From Chloroflexota bacterium (lineage in GTDB: Bacteria; Chloroflexota; Anaerolineae; Anaerolineales; UBA4823), in contig JAAYXE010000099.1 in assembly GCA_012516075.1 (NCBI GenBank), forward strand, positions 1-64,000: a stretch of DNA of 64,000 nt. Direction: 5' to 3'. How positions within the stretch are numbered: position 1 is the first letter of the stretch; the number at the start of each line of letters is the position of its first letter. This document shows positions 25,010 through 33,467 of this stretch, piece by piece. The notes under the pieces were generated by a model, which made no database searches, had not been told where the DNA came from, and saw only the letters and a program-made list of their open reading frames with translations. A program made the translations under genes and the position numbers.

Positions 25010-25528
25010 TTGTCACGCTGGATCAGTCTCTTCTGGATCTTCATCAAGGTGAATTTGCTTACCACATCCGGCCCTGCTTCGGTGGGACTGCTGTATAAAG
25101 AAGCCGTAGGAACGCTGATGACGGAGAGCGAATTCGTGGAGGCCGTCGGGTTTTCGAGTGTGCTGCCCGGGAGCGACGCTCTGCAGCTCGCCATGTTCGT
25201 CGGCTATGCAGCGGGTGGGGTGCCCGGAGCATTTGCAGCCCTGCTGGGGTCCATCCTCCCGCCAACGGTTCTTATGCTCATCGTGGCTTCTGTCCTGCAG
25301 CGCCTGCGAGGAGAAGCGTGGATCGGAGGGTTTGTGCGCGGGCTGACGCCAGCCGTGGCCGTTCTGATGGTCACCGTTGCCTGGCAAACCTTTACGGGTG
25401 AAGGCGCCGGGGTGGGGATGAAGAGCATTGCCATAGCAGGGCTCAGCCTGGCGGCACTGCTCTTGAACGCACCGGCTCCGCTGGTGCTGCTGGGCGCGGG
25501 TTTACTTGGAGTGATCATATTCCGATGA
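25010..25528 (+). CDS. CHR-family (chromate transporter-like) half-size membrane protein
   Basis: This ~172-residue protein of the chromate ion transporter family has about five helices and the conserved opening FWIFIKVNLLTTSGPASVG plus LPGSDALQLAMFVGY. Short CHR proteins usually work as pairs encoded by adjacent genes; no second copy is seen. A GTG at 24965 opens the frame, but GGAGG at 24997-25001 lies 8 nt before TTG 25010, and homology begins there, so TTG is preferred. The stop overlaps the universal stress gene by ATGA. The real substrate may be another anion. Confidence 0.8.
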   Translation: MSRWISLFWIFIKVNLLTTSGPASVGLLYKEAVGTLMTESEFVEAVGFSSVLPGSDALQLAMFVGYAAGGVPGAFAALLGSILPPTVLMLIVASVLQRLRGEAWIGGFVRGLTPAVAVLMVTVAWQTFTGEGAGVGMKSIAIAGLSLAALLLNAPAPLVLLGAGLLGVIIFR

Positions 25529-26367
25529 AGATGCAGGCTCCCCGTATATTACTGGCGACAAATGGCAGTGAGACGACCATTCCCGCTCTGGAATACGGGA
25601 CGTGGTTTGCCGGGATGCTGAACACATCTGTCGATGTGCTGGGCATTATTGAATCGGAGACAATGCGTTCCCAGGTGGAACGCCTGGTGGAGGAGACAAG
25701 ACAGAGGTTGGAAGCACAGGGTGTCCCTCACCAGGTTCTATTTGATAAGGGGCGGGGTTCTGTCGTCATCGCGCGACACACCTGCGAGCAAGAATACCTG
25801 ACGGTGGTTGGGCCCTTAGGCCGGCCAGCCTGGCGGCGGGTGCTGCGAGGACGTTCCTTCCGCCGCATCATGGCCCGCACTGCCAGCCCGATCCTGTATG
25901 TGCCCCAGAAGCGTATTCCGCTTGAGAAAATCTTGCTCTGTATGGGCGGACTGGAGTACGCGGAGGCGATCGCGCAGATCACTTTTCAGATCGCTGCCAT
26001 TGCTAAGGCTCGCGTGACGATCCTGCACGTGATTGAACCCGTTACGCTCAATTACCCGCTGGCGCAAAAAGTCCACACCCACCGCGACAATCTGATGCAA
26101 ATCGACACCCCCCAGACGAGGAATTTGAAAGCCGCATTGAACGATGGGCGCCAGGCGGGAATCATCACCGACCTGCGCCTGCGGGACGGTAACCCGGTGA
26201 CAGAAATTGAAGAGGAGGTTCGCACGGGCGATTACGATATGATCGCTCTCGGTTCCCCGTACAGCGCCCACAGTCTGCGGCAGATGTACATGCCGAATGT
26301 AACCGCCGAGGTAGCCGAAGCAGTGAACCGTCCGGTTCTGGTTGCGCGCCGAAAAACGTTAAATTGA
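25525..26367 (+). CDS. Universal stress protein, tandem UspA domains
   Basis: This 280-residue protein has two Usp domains. The first (1-130) starts RILLATNGSETTIPAL and ends with the nucleotide-binding pattern GPLGRPAWRRVLRGRSF plus ASPILYVPQ. The second (130-280) starts KILLCMGGLEYAEA and ends ALGSPYSAHSLRQMYMPN and RPVLVARR. The G-2x-G-9x-G/S type loops suggest ATP binding, at least in the first domain. The ATG overlaps the CHR gene stop; a second in-frame ATG is two codons on. It is likely co-translated with the transporter and may regulate it. Confidence 0.9.
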   Translation: MKMQAPRILLATNGSETTIPALEYGTWFAGMLNTSVDVLGIIESETMRSQVERLVEETRQRLEAQGVPHQVLFDKGRGSVVIARHTCEQEYLTVVGPLGRPAWRRVLRGRSFRRIMARTASPILYVPQKRIPLEKILLCMGGLEYAEAIAQITFQIAAIAKARVTILHVIEPVTLNYPLAQKVHTHRDNLMQIDTPQTRNLKAALNDGRQAGIITDLRLRDGNPVTEIEEEVRTGDYDMIALGSPYSAHSLRQMYMPNVTAEVAEAVNRPVLVARRKTLN

Positions 26368-26388
26368 TTGGCGCTGACAAAATCACTT

Positions 26389-26432
26389 ACAAAAAACACA
26401 GCAGGAATGCGTATCCCGGCTGTGTTTTTTGT
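26389..26432. terminator. Terminator after the universal stress gene
   Basis: ACAAAAAACACAGC (26389-26402) pairs with 26419-26432 over 14 bp, with A and T tracts included in the stem. It isolates the upstream genes from the LacI regulon. Confidence 0.85.
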
Positions 26433-26463
26433 GTTACTGAAGAGAAGAGCGCATGCTTAATGA

Positions 26464-26520
26464 TTGACAGCGGCATAAAACTTTGCTATAGTACTAACGC
26501 GCGTTACTAAAGCGCGTTAG
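26464..26520 (+). promoter_or_regulatory. lacI promoter with tandem LacI-type operators
   Basis: TTGACA (26464-26469), 17-bp spacer, TATAGT (26487-26492). Immediately after come TAACGCGCGTTA (26495-26506, perfect palindrome) and CTAAAGCGCGTTAG (26507-26520, one mismatch), with centres 13 bp apart. They cover the expected start site, the classic repressor position. The same arrangement recurs at 31452-31507. This supports autoregulation by the LacI protein encoded just downstream. Confidence 0.85.
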
Positions 26521-26536
26521 TCAGTGAGGTTCGGGT

Positions 26537-27574
26537 GTGAAACGAGTTACCAGTCAGGATGTTGCCAGAAAAGCTGGAGTTTCCCGCACAACCGTCTCGC
26601 TCGTTTTGAATAATGTTCAGGGGGCTCAAATCAGCGAGGAGACCCGCCAGCGAGTGCTCCAATCCGCAAACGCTCTGGGATATGTCCCTGAAGCTGCAGC
26701 GCAGGCGCTTGCCTCCCGTCGAGCGAAAATTATCGGTCTGGTGCTCACCCGCAGCCCCCACCATATCGCCTCCGATACTTTTCTTACTCAAATTCTGGAT
26801 GGTCTGATCGAGGTCGTGCATCATTATGGAATGCGCCTGATGATCGACCTGCTGGAAGTCGGGCATCAGAAGGAAGCTTACCTTCAGCTTTTTCGGGCAA
26901 AACGGATCGATGGCCTGATTCTTTCCGGTCCTCGTTTTCAAGATGATGCCCTGCGCGTGCTGGAAGAACTGGGCTTCCCCACAGTGTTAATGGGGAACCT
27001 GCCCAATTCGAACTTCTGTTCGGTCGACGTGGACAATGTTTCGGCCGCTTATAAGGCGGTGAAACACTTAATCGGCCTGGGTCACCGGCGCATCGCCTGC
27101 ATCACCAATGCAGACCTTTCGTATACGGCCGCTGCCGACCGCCTTCAGGGCTACCGGCAGGCGCTTCAAGATGCCGGTCTGCCTTACGATGAAAGCATCA
27201 TCCGCTTCGGTGATTTCGACCCGGACAGCGGATATGCCCAGATGGAAGATCTATTAGAGAAGGTCTTCTTCAAGGAACCGTTTACAGCCGCATTCATTGC
27301 CAGCGACGTTGTGGCCCTGGGGGCAAAGGCGGCGATCCGGGATAAGGGATTGTGCATTCCCAGAGATATCGCTTTAGTGGGGTTTGATGATGTTCCGTTC
27401 TCGCGCTACACTGATCCGCCGCTGACCACCATACGCCTTCCATCTCATGATCTGGGGTGGAATGCCGGTGACCGTCTGATCCGGATGATTAATGGGGAGA
27501 ATATCGAAGACAAACATATTTTGCTCGAGACAGAGCTGGTCATCCGGGAATCCTGCGGCGCACACCTGAACTAG
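26537..27574 (+). CDS. LacI family transcriptional regulator
   Basis: This 345-residue repressor has the LacI helix-turn-helix TSQDVARKAGVSRTTVSLVLN at residues 5-25 and the hinge helix ALASRRAKIIGLV. A periplasmic-binding-protein-like sensor domain follows (RIDGLILSGPR, GLGHRRIACI, AAFIASDVVALGA, VGFDDVPFSRYTDPPLTTI). The start is GTG at 26537, with GTGAGG upstream. The promoter carries two palindromes matching the LacI-family TAACGCGCGTTA style. It likely responds to the sugar imported by the two ABC cassettes downstream; the ligand cannot be read from sequence. Confidence 0.93.
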   Translation: MKRVTSQDVARKAGVSRTTVSLVLNNVQGAQISEETRQRVLQSANALGYVPEAAAQALASRRAKIIGLVLTRSPHHIASDTFLTQILDGLIEVVHHYGMRLMIDLLEVGHQKEAYLQLFRAKRIDGLILSGPRFQDDALRVLEELGFPTVLMGNLPNSNFCSVDVDNVSAAYKAVKHLIGLGHRRIACITNADLSYTAAADRLQGYRQALQDAGLPYDESIIRFGDFDPDSGYAQMEDLLEKVFFKEPFTAAFIASDVVALGAKAAIRDKGLCIPRDIALVGFDDVPFSRYTDPPLTTIRLPSHDLGWNAGDRLIRMINGENIEDKHILLETELVIRESCGAHLN

Positions 27575-27941
27575 ATTCCACATTAAGCGAACGTCCACCA
27601 TCCAAATTCAGTCAACATTAAGCCAGCATCGGGCCTGAAACAATCTGTTTCCAGCCGGCACCGTTTCTTTTGCATTGCTGCACTGCACTTGTGAAGAAGG
27701 ACGGCAGTGTGTGGCAAAGCATTGTGCGCTGGTTTGCTCCATAAAGAGATCCTGCGGTCAGGGGATGAGAATCCCTGATTCTGAGATCTGCTCGCTGTTT
27801 CAGCCAGCCGTTATTCACGATGGAACGGCTGCCGTATCAGTTCAACCATTTCAGGAAGGGAGGTGATGCCTGAACCGCGTAAAGCACAGGGATTGTGCCG
27901 TTCCATAACTTAGCGTTAGATGATTGTAAGGAGTGAGTAAG
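27575..27941 (+). promoter_or_regulatory. 367-bp leader between lacI and the first ABC cassette
   Basis: I see no convincing gene and no consensus promoter here, so the first solute-binding protein may be co-transcribed with lacI. The stretch contains several hairpins, for example CAGCCGTT/AACGGCTG around 27800-27830. A strong GGGAGGTG lies at 27858-27865, followed directly by a 15-codon frame (27866-27913) of doubtful reality. A GCGTTAG half-site of the LacI operator lies at 27913-27919, just before the ribosome site. Confidence 0.3.
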
Positions 27942-29414
27942 ATGCGAAAGACCAAGTTCATCTGGCTGTCAGCCAGTCTGTTGTTAATCTTTGCCCTGGT
28001 TCTCAGTGCCTGCGGCGGGGCGGCGACTACAGAGCCCCCTGTAGAACAACCGGGGACGGATGGAGAAGTGACCGAGCCTGCTGAACCGGAGGCTGAACCT
28101 ACAGAGCCTCCTATGGAAGAGACCGAGCCCGTCATGGAGGAAACTGAACCACCTGCCGCAGAGACGGAGGAAACCGGAACGGGACCTGCGGGCGGCGAAC
28201 TGGAGGAAATTGGGGGAACCGTTTCGTTTCTCGCTGTCTGGGGTGGGGAGGAACTTGACAACTTCATGGCGATGATCCAACCTTTCCAGGAACAGACCGG
28301 TATTGAAGTGCAGTACGAAGGTACGCGTGACCTTCCCGCCGTGCTGACCACCCGTGTCCAGGGCGGTAATCCGCCCGACCTGGCTGGTCTCCCCGGCCCT
28401 GGCCAGCTTCAGGAGCTTGCCCGCCAGGGAGAGCTGGTGGCCCTGAATGATGTGCTCGACATGGATACCCTCAGTCAGGAATATGACGAAGGCTTTTTGA
28501 ACCTGGCCTCCGTAGATGGCCAGCTCTACGGAATCTTTATGAAGGCTACGGTCAAGAGCTTCATCTGGTACAGCCCGGCTGCTTTCGAGGCGAACGGTTA
28601 CGAAATTCCGACGACCTGGGAAGAACTCGATGCCCTCGAGCAGCAGATCATCGCCGATGGATTCCAGCCGTGGTGTATCGGACTGGAGTCGGGTGCAGCC
28701 TCCGGCTGGCCGGGAACGGACTGGATTGAGGACATTATGCTGCGCACCGCCGGGCCAGAAGTGTACGACCAGTGGTGGCAGCACGAGATCCCCTGGACGG
28801 ACGACGCTGTGCGCAATGCCTGGGAGACCTTCGGTTCGGTGATCAACGACCCGCAGATGGTCTTCGGCGGCGCACAGTATGTGCTTTCGACGAACTTCGG
28901 CCAGGCCATCATCCCTCTGTTCGAGGATCCGCCCTCCTGCTTCATGCACCGGCAGGCCAACTTCATCACCGCGAACATCACGGAGCAGTTTCCTGATCTG
29001 GTAGCGGGTGAGGACTACGACTTCTTTATCTTCCCGCCTATCGATGAAAGCCATGGAAATCCTCTGCTGATCGCCGGCGACCTGCTGGGTATGTTCAATG
29101 ACACGCCGCAGTCGCGCGCTTTGATGCAGTACCTGGTCAGCCCGCAGGCGCAGGAAATCTGGGCAGAGCGGGGTGGTTACCTGGCCCCGAACCGGAACGT
29201 TTCACCTTCGGTGTATCCGGACGAGCTCAGCCAGCAGATTGCAGAACAACTGACAACGGCAACCAGCGTGCGCTTTGATGCTTCGGACTTAATGCCGGAA
29301 GCCGTCAACAACGCTTTCTGGGCCGGGATTCTGGAGTATGTTTCGAACCCGGGCAACCTGGATGCGATCCTGGAAAACATCGAATCCGTCGCTGCGGACG
29401 CTTACCAGCGGTAA
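27942..29414 (+). CDS. Sugar ABC transporter solute-binding lipoprotein (cassette 1)
   Basis: This 490-residue protein has a lipoprotein signal ending LVLSAC (Cys24) and a ~60-residue acidic Pro/Glu/Thr tether (PTEPPMEETEPVMEETEPP). A family 1 extracellular solute-binding fold follows. Typical elements are QGGNPPDLAGLPGPGQL, IFMKATVKSFIWYSPAAFEANGYEIP, WCIGLESGAASGWPGTDW and DYDFFIFPPIDE. The family includes alpha-glucoside binders. ATG at 27942 is chosen since AAGGAG is 8 nt upstream; the GTG at 27933 overlaps that site. It is a paralogue of the protein at 31953. A strong hairpin separates it from the permease genes. Confidence 0.93.
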   Translation: MRKTKFIWLSASLLLIFALVLSACGGAATTEPPVEQPGTDGEVTEPAEPEAEPTEPPMEETEPVMEETEPPAAETEETGTGPAGGELEEIGGTVSFLAVWGGEELDNFMAMIQPFQEQTGIEVQYEGTRDLPAVLTTRVQGGNPPDLAGLPGPGQLQELARQGELVALNDVLDMDTLSQEYDEGFLNLASVDGQLYGIFMKATVKSFIWYSPAAFEANGYEIPTTWEELDALEQQIIADGFQPWCIGLESGAASGWPGTDWIEDIMLRTAGPEVYDQWWQHEIPWTDDAVRNAWETFGSVINDPQMVFGGAQYVLSTNFGQAIIPLFEDPPSCFMHRQANFITANITEQFPDLVAGEDYDFFIFPPIDESHGNPLLIAGDLLGMFNDTPQSRALMQYLVSPQAQEIWAERGGYLAPNRNVSPSVYPDELSQQIAEQLTTATSVRFDASDLMPEAVNNAFWAGILEYVSNPGNLDAILENIESVAADAYQR

Positions 29415-29431
29415 CCGCTGCATGATGTGTT

Positions 29432-29460
29432 GGGGCAGCCGGCAGCCTGCCGGCTGCCCC
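29432..29460 (+). promoter_or_regulatory. GC-rich hairpin after binding-protein gene 1
   Basis: GGGGCAGCCGGCAG (29432-29445) is complementary to 29447-29460, without a T tract. Such hairpins between binding protein and permease genes typically protect the upstream mRNA or reduce readthrough, so that more binding protein than permease is made. A similar hairpin follows the second binding-protein gene. A further small stem, GGAGAG/CTCTCC (29550-29555 with 29567-29572), lies downstream. Confidence 0.55.
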
Positions 29461-29589
29461 GAATATCCAGGCTTATGAAAATTTACAGGAGGAGAAGTGC
29501 CCCCAGGTCCCTGATTTGAGGCTCATGAACTGAATAGCTGCTGAAAATCGGAGAGGTGCCATTCATCTCTCCTTTCCCCGGAGGATTGT

Positions 29590-29613
29590 ATGCGCGTTGA
29601 GGAGCGATGGTGA
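29590..29613 (+). CDS. Seven-codon ORF coupled to the permease start
   Basis: ATG at 29590 follows GGAGGATTGT, an excellent ribosome site, and encodes MRVEERW before a TGA that ends one base before the permease ATG at 29615. The mini-ORF also contains the GAGGAG that would serve the permease. Termination-reinitiation coupling is plausible. The peptide itself may have no function. Confidence 0.3.
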   Translation: MRVEERW

Positions 29614-29614
29614 A

Positions 29615-30589
29615 ATGGAACGGCTGTTTACGGCTTTAGTTGTTGTCATTGGTGTTCCAGCTGCAACTGTCCTTTATGTTTATCTGGTGGAGCAGCTGTT
29701 AACACGCCTGCCCGACCGGCTGGCCACCCGGCTGCGGCCCTGGTTCTGGGTGGGTCCTGCACTGGTCCTGCTTTTTTTCTACCTGGTATATCCGGTAATC
29801 AATACGCTTGTGCTCAGTTTGATGAATGCCGATTCCTCATCATTTGTCGGGCTGGATAACTATATCTATTCCTTCACGAACAGTATTATGCTGAGTGCAT
29901 TCAGGAACAATCTGCTCTGGCTGGTCTTCTGCACTACCTTCACAGTAGGGTTTGGCCTGCTCATCGCCATTATGGCCGACCGGGTGCAGTACGAGACGAT
30001 CGTCAAGGCGCTGGTGTTCCTGCCCATGGCTATTTCGTATGTGGCCGCGAGCGTCATCTGGAAATTGATGTATGAATACCAGCCGCCTGTCAGGCCGCAG
30101 ACCGGAACAGTGAATGCCATATTAACAGCCCTTGTACCTAATTTTGAGCCGGTGGCCTGGCTCATCAATCAGCCAATCAACAACTTTGCCCTGATCGCCA
30201 TCGGCATCTGGATGTGGACCGGTTTTTGTGTGGTCATTCTCTCGGCAGCTCTGAAAGGCATCCCGGAGGAACTGTTGGAAGCGGCGCGCATCGACGGCGC
30301 CAATGAGTTCCAGATCCTGCGGCACATCACCCTGCCGCTGATGAGCTCCACTATTGCAGTGGTCACCACGACGATGGTGATTAACGTGCTCAAAGTCTTC
30401 GATATTGTTTACACCATGACCAACGGGAATTTCAACACCGAGGTTATCGCCAACCGCATGTACAAAGAGATGTTCAATGTACGTCACTTTGGCCGCGCCA
30501 GTTCGATTGCGGTCATCCTGCTGTTAGCGATTATCCCGATCATGATTCTCAACATCCGGCGTTTTAGAGAGCAGGAGGCACAGCGATGA
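29615..30589 (+). CDS. Sugar ABC transporter permease (cassette 1, MalF-like)
   Basis: This ~324-residue inner-membrane protein has about seven or eight helices and the binding-protein-dependent permease signature EELLEAARIDGANEFQILRHITLPLM, the EAA loop that contacts the ATPase. The first helix (about 5-22) and the one near 45-65 precede the core permease domain. ATG 29615 is preferred over a TTG six codons upstream, because GAGGAG at 29599-29604 is 10 nt before it. It overlaps the next permease by ATGA. No ATPase gene is present in the cluster, so a shared MsmX-type ATPase elsewhere must energise it. Confidence 0.92.
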   Translation: MERLFTALVVVIGVPAATVLYVYLVEQLLTRLPDRLATRLRPWFWVGPALVLLFFYLVYPVINTLVLSLMNADSSSFVGLDNYIYSFTNSIMLSAFRNNLLWLVFCTTFTVGFGLLIAIMADRVQYETIVKALVFLPMAISYVAASVIWKLMYEYQPPVRPQTGTVNAILTALVPNFEPVAWLINQPINNFALIAIGIWMWTGFCVVILSAALKGIPEELLEAARIDGANEFQILRHITLPLMSSTIAVVTTTMVINVLKVFDIVYTMTNGNFNTEVIANRMYKEMFNVRHFGRASSIAVILLLAIIPIMILNIRRFREQEAQR

Positions 30590-31428
30590 TACTCCGAAGG
30601 ATCAGTCGAGGGCTGCTTCACTTTATTCTGATAGGTTTGATCATACTCTGGTGTATGCCGACCATTGGGCTGCTGGTGAGCTCCTTCCGCCCGGCGCGTG
30701 CCATTGCATCGACCGGCTGGTGGACGGCGTTTGTACCGCCGGTTACGTTCACTACCGAGCTGTACCAGGAAGCCCTGTCTCGCACCGGCATGGGACAGAG
30801 CTTTGTCAACAGCCTGTTTATCACCATTCCGGCCACCGTGATCCCGGTCATGATCGCTGCCTTCGCGGCCTACGCATTTGCCTGGATGGAGTTTCCGGGG
30901 CGCAACGTCCTCTTCGTTGCCGTGATCGGTCTGCTGGTGGTGCCTCTGCAGATGACGTTTATCCCCATTCTGCGCACCTACAACGTTCTGGGATTGACGG
31001 GAACGTTTCCCGGCATCTGGCTGGCGCATGCAGGTTATGGACTGCCATTTTCCATCTACCTGCTGCGCAACTTCATCGGATCGCTTCCCAGGGACCTGTT
31101 CGAGTCGGCCTATCTGGATGGCGCTTCGAATTTCGACGTCTTCTTCAGGATTGTGCTGCCGCTGACGGTGCCGGCGCTGGCCTCCCTGGTGATTTTTCAT
31201 TTTATGTGGGTGTGGAATGACCTGCTGGTAGCCCTGATCTATCTGGGCGGGACGATCAACGTTGCGCCTATGACGGTGACGATCAGCAATCTGGTGAACT
31301 CGCTGGGAGGGAACTGGCAGGTGCTGACTGCGGCGGCCTTCATTTCCATGCTGCTGCCGATGCTGGTTTTCTTTTCGCTGCAGCGTTATTTTGTGCGCGG
31401 TATTCTGGCCGGTTCGGTGAAGGGCTGA
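30586..31428 (+). CDS. Carbohydrate ABC transporter permease (cassette 1, MalG-like)
   Basis: This 280-residue protein has six helices. The EAA loop is ESAYLDGASNFDVFFRIVLPL, and it has the typical end LQRYFVRGILAGSVKG. It pairs with the permease encoded just upstream; the genes overlap by 4 nt. Compared with its paralogue at 34791 it lacks the ~80-residue extracytoplasmic insertion after helix 1. The next transcription unit begins at a separate promoter 24 bp after its stop. Confidence 0.93.
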   Translation: MILRRISRGLLHFILIGLIILWCMPTIGLLVSSFRPARAIASTGWWTAFVPPVTFTTELYQEALSRTGMGQSFVNSLFITIPATVIPVMIAAFAAYAFAWMEFPGRNVLFVAVIGLLVVPLQMTFIPILRTYNVLGLTGTFPGIWLAHAGYGLPFSIYLLRNFIGSLPRDLFESAYLDGASNFDVFFRIVLPLTVPALASLVIFHFMWVWNDLLVALIYLGGTINVAPMTVTISNLVNSLGGNWQVLTAAAFISMLLPMLVFFSLQRYFVRGILAGSVKG

Positions 31429-31451
31429 CGCAAAAAAATATACCTTCCTGA

Positions 31452-31507
31452 TTGACAGGAACTTGTTTCTTTGATATATTACTAACGCGCGTTAGTAACA
31501 CGTGTTA
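31452..31507 (+). promoter_or_regulatory. Promoter of ABC cassette 2 with tandem LacI-type operators
   Basis: TTGACA (31452-31457), 17-bp spacer, TATATT (31475-31480). ACTAACGCGCGTTAGT (31481-31496) is a perfect 16-bp palindrome. TAACACGTGTTA (31496-31507) is a perfect 12-bp palindrome. Their centres are 13 bp apart, as in the lacI promoter at 26464-26520, and again cover the start site. The LacI protein at 26537 is the obvious candidate regulator. Confidence 0.88.
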
Positions 31508-31952
31508 GTAATGGCAGGGAGCTTGAAGAAACCTGTGTTACCGCCCCTCATGTTCTGCTCCTGGTTGTACGGTACAGCAGCGCGCAAATCCGGCGCTTTC
31601 CATATTTCTTAAAGTTAGAACCAACTTACCGGTGAATTGACTCGCTTCGCAGGTCGTTAGATATTTCGCTCTGTTGATAGAACTGCTTTTCAATCGCTGC
31701 AGGCTGTTCTATGCACAGAGCTGGTAGCCATGAAAACTCTTTCATTTGCTGTTCGCACGGTCGATTCGCTATCTTCTCGCGCTACTGGCAGCAGATCGTT
31801 TCATTGAACCTGCCAGTGGTATTCGGCTGAAAGCATACCGCTTTCAGCATAAGACCTTACCAGGGAGGTGCAAGCTCCGCAAATAAATAAATAACGACCT
31901 CAGCAGTAACAACGCCAACCCATTCAAGCTTATACTAGGAGAAAGAAGAAGC
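31508..31952 (+). promoter_or_regulatory. Long untranslated leader of ABC cassette 2
   Basis: About 445 bp lie between the operator and the next gene, with no convincing CDS. They include a perfect hairpin, GCTGAAAGC/GCTTTCAGC (31826-31834 with 31840-31848), followed by GGGAGGTG and a GGAG/CTCC pair that could hide it. A 33-codon frame from 31511 has no ribosome site. The leader could carry post-transcriptional control, but I recognise no riboswitch. Confidence 0.35.
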
Positions 31953-33452
31953 ATGTACACAAAAAAATATCCGTGGTTTGTGTTGACCCTTCTGCTGGTT
32001 TTCTCGCTGATCCTGGGCGCCTGCGCGCAGACACCGCAGGCGACTGAACCCCCGGCTCAACCCACGGAGGCAGTCGAGGCACCGGCAGAGCCGGAAGAAC
32101 CCACCGAAGTTGTTGAAGAGCCCACTGAAGAGGTGGAAGAGCCCGTCGAAGAGGAACCCGTAGAGGAGGAGCCTGAAGAGCCCGGCCCTGTAAGCGATAT
32201 CCCCTACTTCCCTGGCGGGGCACTGGAACAGGCGCTGAAAGGTGAGTTCGCCGGCACGACTGTGGTCGTCGACGGCCCCTTCACCGATGCGGATGCCGTG
32301 AAGTTCGAAGAGTCGATCAAGGCCTTCAAAGAAGCCACAGGGATCAATGTGAATTACATCGGCAACAAAGAGTTCGAAACCACGATCTCGATCCGTGTCG
32401 ACGCCGGTGACGCTCCGGATATCGCCGACTTCCCGCAGCCCGGTCTGCTGGTGAATTTCGCTCGCGACGGCAAGATCATTGACCCGACCACCTTCATCCC
32501 CGAAGACTGGTTGAAACAGCAGTACAACCAGAGCTGGATCGATATGACCACGGTCGAGGGACCGGATGGTCCGATGGTCGCCGGCGTGTTCCACCGCTTC
32601 AACGGCAAGAGCCTGGTCTGGTATCCGAAAGCTGCTTTCGATGCTGCCGGATATGAAATCCCCGAAACCTGGGATGATCTGATCGCCCTTTCCGACCAGA
32701 TCGTCGCTGATGGCGACACCCCGTGGTGCATCGGCATCGAGTCCGGCGCCGCCACAGGCTGGCCTGCCACCGACTGGATAGAAGAGATCCTGCTGCGCAC
32801 CACTTCGCTGGAGAACTATGATGCCTGGACGAGGGGCGAGCTGCCTTTCTCCTCGCCTGAGGTGAAGCGCGCAGCTGAGATCCTGGCAGAGATCTGGTTC
32901 AACCCGGACTATGTGTTCGGCGGCACTTCCGCGATCGTTTCGACCAACTTCGCCGACTCGCCGGCTCCCATGTTCGAGGATCCGCCCAAGTGCTGGCTGC
33001 ACAAGCAGGGTAACTTCGTGACCGGCTTCTTCCCCCAGGGTGTCGAAGCGGGCGTAGATTACGACTTCTTCTATCTGCCGCCCATTGACGAAGCCTACGG
33101 AAAGCCGTTCCTCGTGGCTGGCGATATCATGGCCATGTTCAACGACCGGCCGGAAGTCCGCGCGCTGATGGAATACTTCACCACCCCGCAGTCTGCTTCC
33201 GGGTGGCTGGAGACCGGCGGCGCTCTGGCTGCTCATCAGACCGCGACCCCCGATATGTACGGGGTTGACATCGAGCGCGGCATCGCGGACCTGGTTCTAC
33301 AGGCCACCAGCTTCCGCTTTGACGGCTCGGACCTGATGCCTGGTCAGGTTGGCGCAGGCTCGTTCTGGAAAGGCATGGTTGACTGGGTATCCGGCGCAGC
33401 CGACCTGGACACCGTGCTTCAGGAAATTGACGAATCCTGGCCGAAAGAGTAA
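31953..33452 (+). CDS. Sugar ABC transporter solute-binding lipoprotein (cassette 2)
   Basis: This 499-residue protein has a lipoprotein signal ending LILGAC (Cys24), an acidic Pro/Glu tether, then a family 1 solute-binding domain. Core motifs parallel the paralogue at 27942: RVDAGDAPDIADFPQPG, SLVWYPKAAFDAAGYEIP, WCIGIESGAATGWPATDW and DYDFFYLPPIDE. It is clearly diverged, so the two may bind different sugars or have different affinities. ATG at 31953 follows AGGAGAAAGAAGAAGC. A GC-rich hairpin lies just after the stop. Confidence 0.93.
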   Translation: MYTKKYPWFVLTLLLVFSLILGACAQTPQATEPPAQPTEAVEAPAEPEEPTEVVEEPTEEVEEPVEEEPVEEEPEEPGPVSDIPYFPGGALEQALKGEFAGTTVVVDGPFTDADAVKFEESIKAFKEATGINVNYIGNKEFETTISIRVDAGDAPDIADFPQPGLLVNFARDGKIIDPTTFIPEDWLKQQYNQSWIDMTTVEGPDGPMVAGVFHRFNGKSLVWYPKAAFDAAGYEIPETWDDLIALSDQIVADGDTPWCIGIESGAATGWPATDWIEEILLRTTSLENYDAWTRGELPFSSPEVKRAAEILAEIWFNPDYVFGGTSAIVSTNFADSPAPMFEDPPKCWLHKQGNFVTGFFPQGVEAGVDYDFFYLPPIDEAYGKPFLVAGDIMAMFNDRPEVRALMEYFTTPQSASGWLETGGALAAHQTATPDMYGVDIERGIADLVLQATSFRFDGSDLMPGQVGAGSFWKGMVDWVSGAADLDTVLQEIDESWPKE

Positions 33453-33467
33453 ACCGCATATCCGTTC

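Noticed and set aside
27866..27913. 15-codon ORF after GGGAGGTG in the lacI-ABC gap
   Set aside because: The GGAGG is only two bases from the ATG, too close to act as its ribosome site; no other support.
27984..29054. 356-codon minus-strand frame
   Set aside because: Shadow of the first binding-protein gene; no ribosome site and no recognisable domain.
31511..31612. 33-codon frame at the start of the second ABC leader
   Set aside because: No ribosome site and no recognisable protein; it starts almost at the promoter and could be chance.
31935..33236. 433-codon minus-strand frame opposite a solute-binding protein gene
   Set aside because: It is the shadow of the plus-strand binding-protein gene, which has a signal peptide, ribosome site and family motifs.
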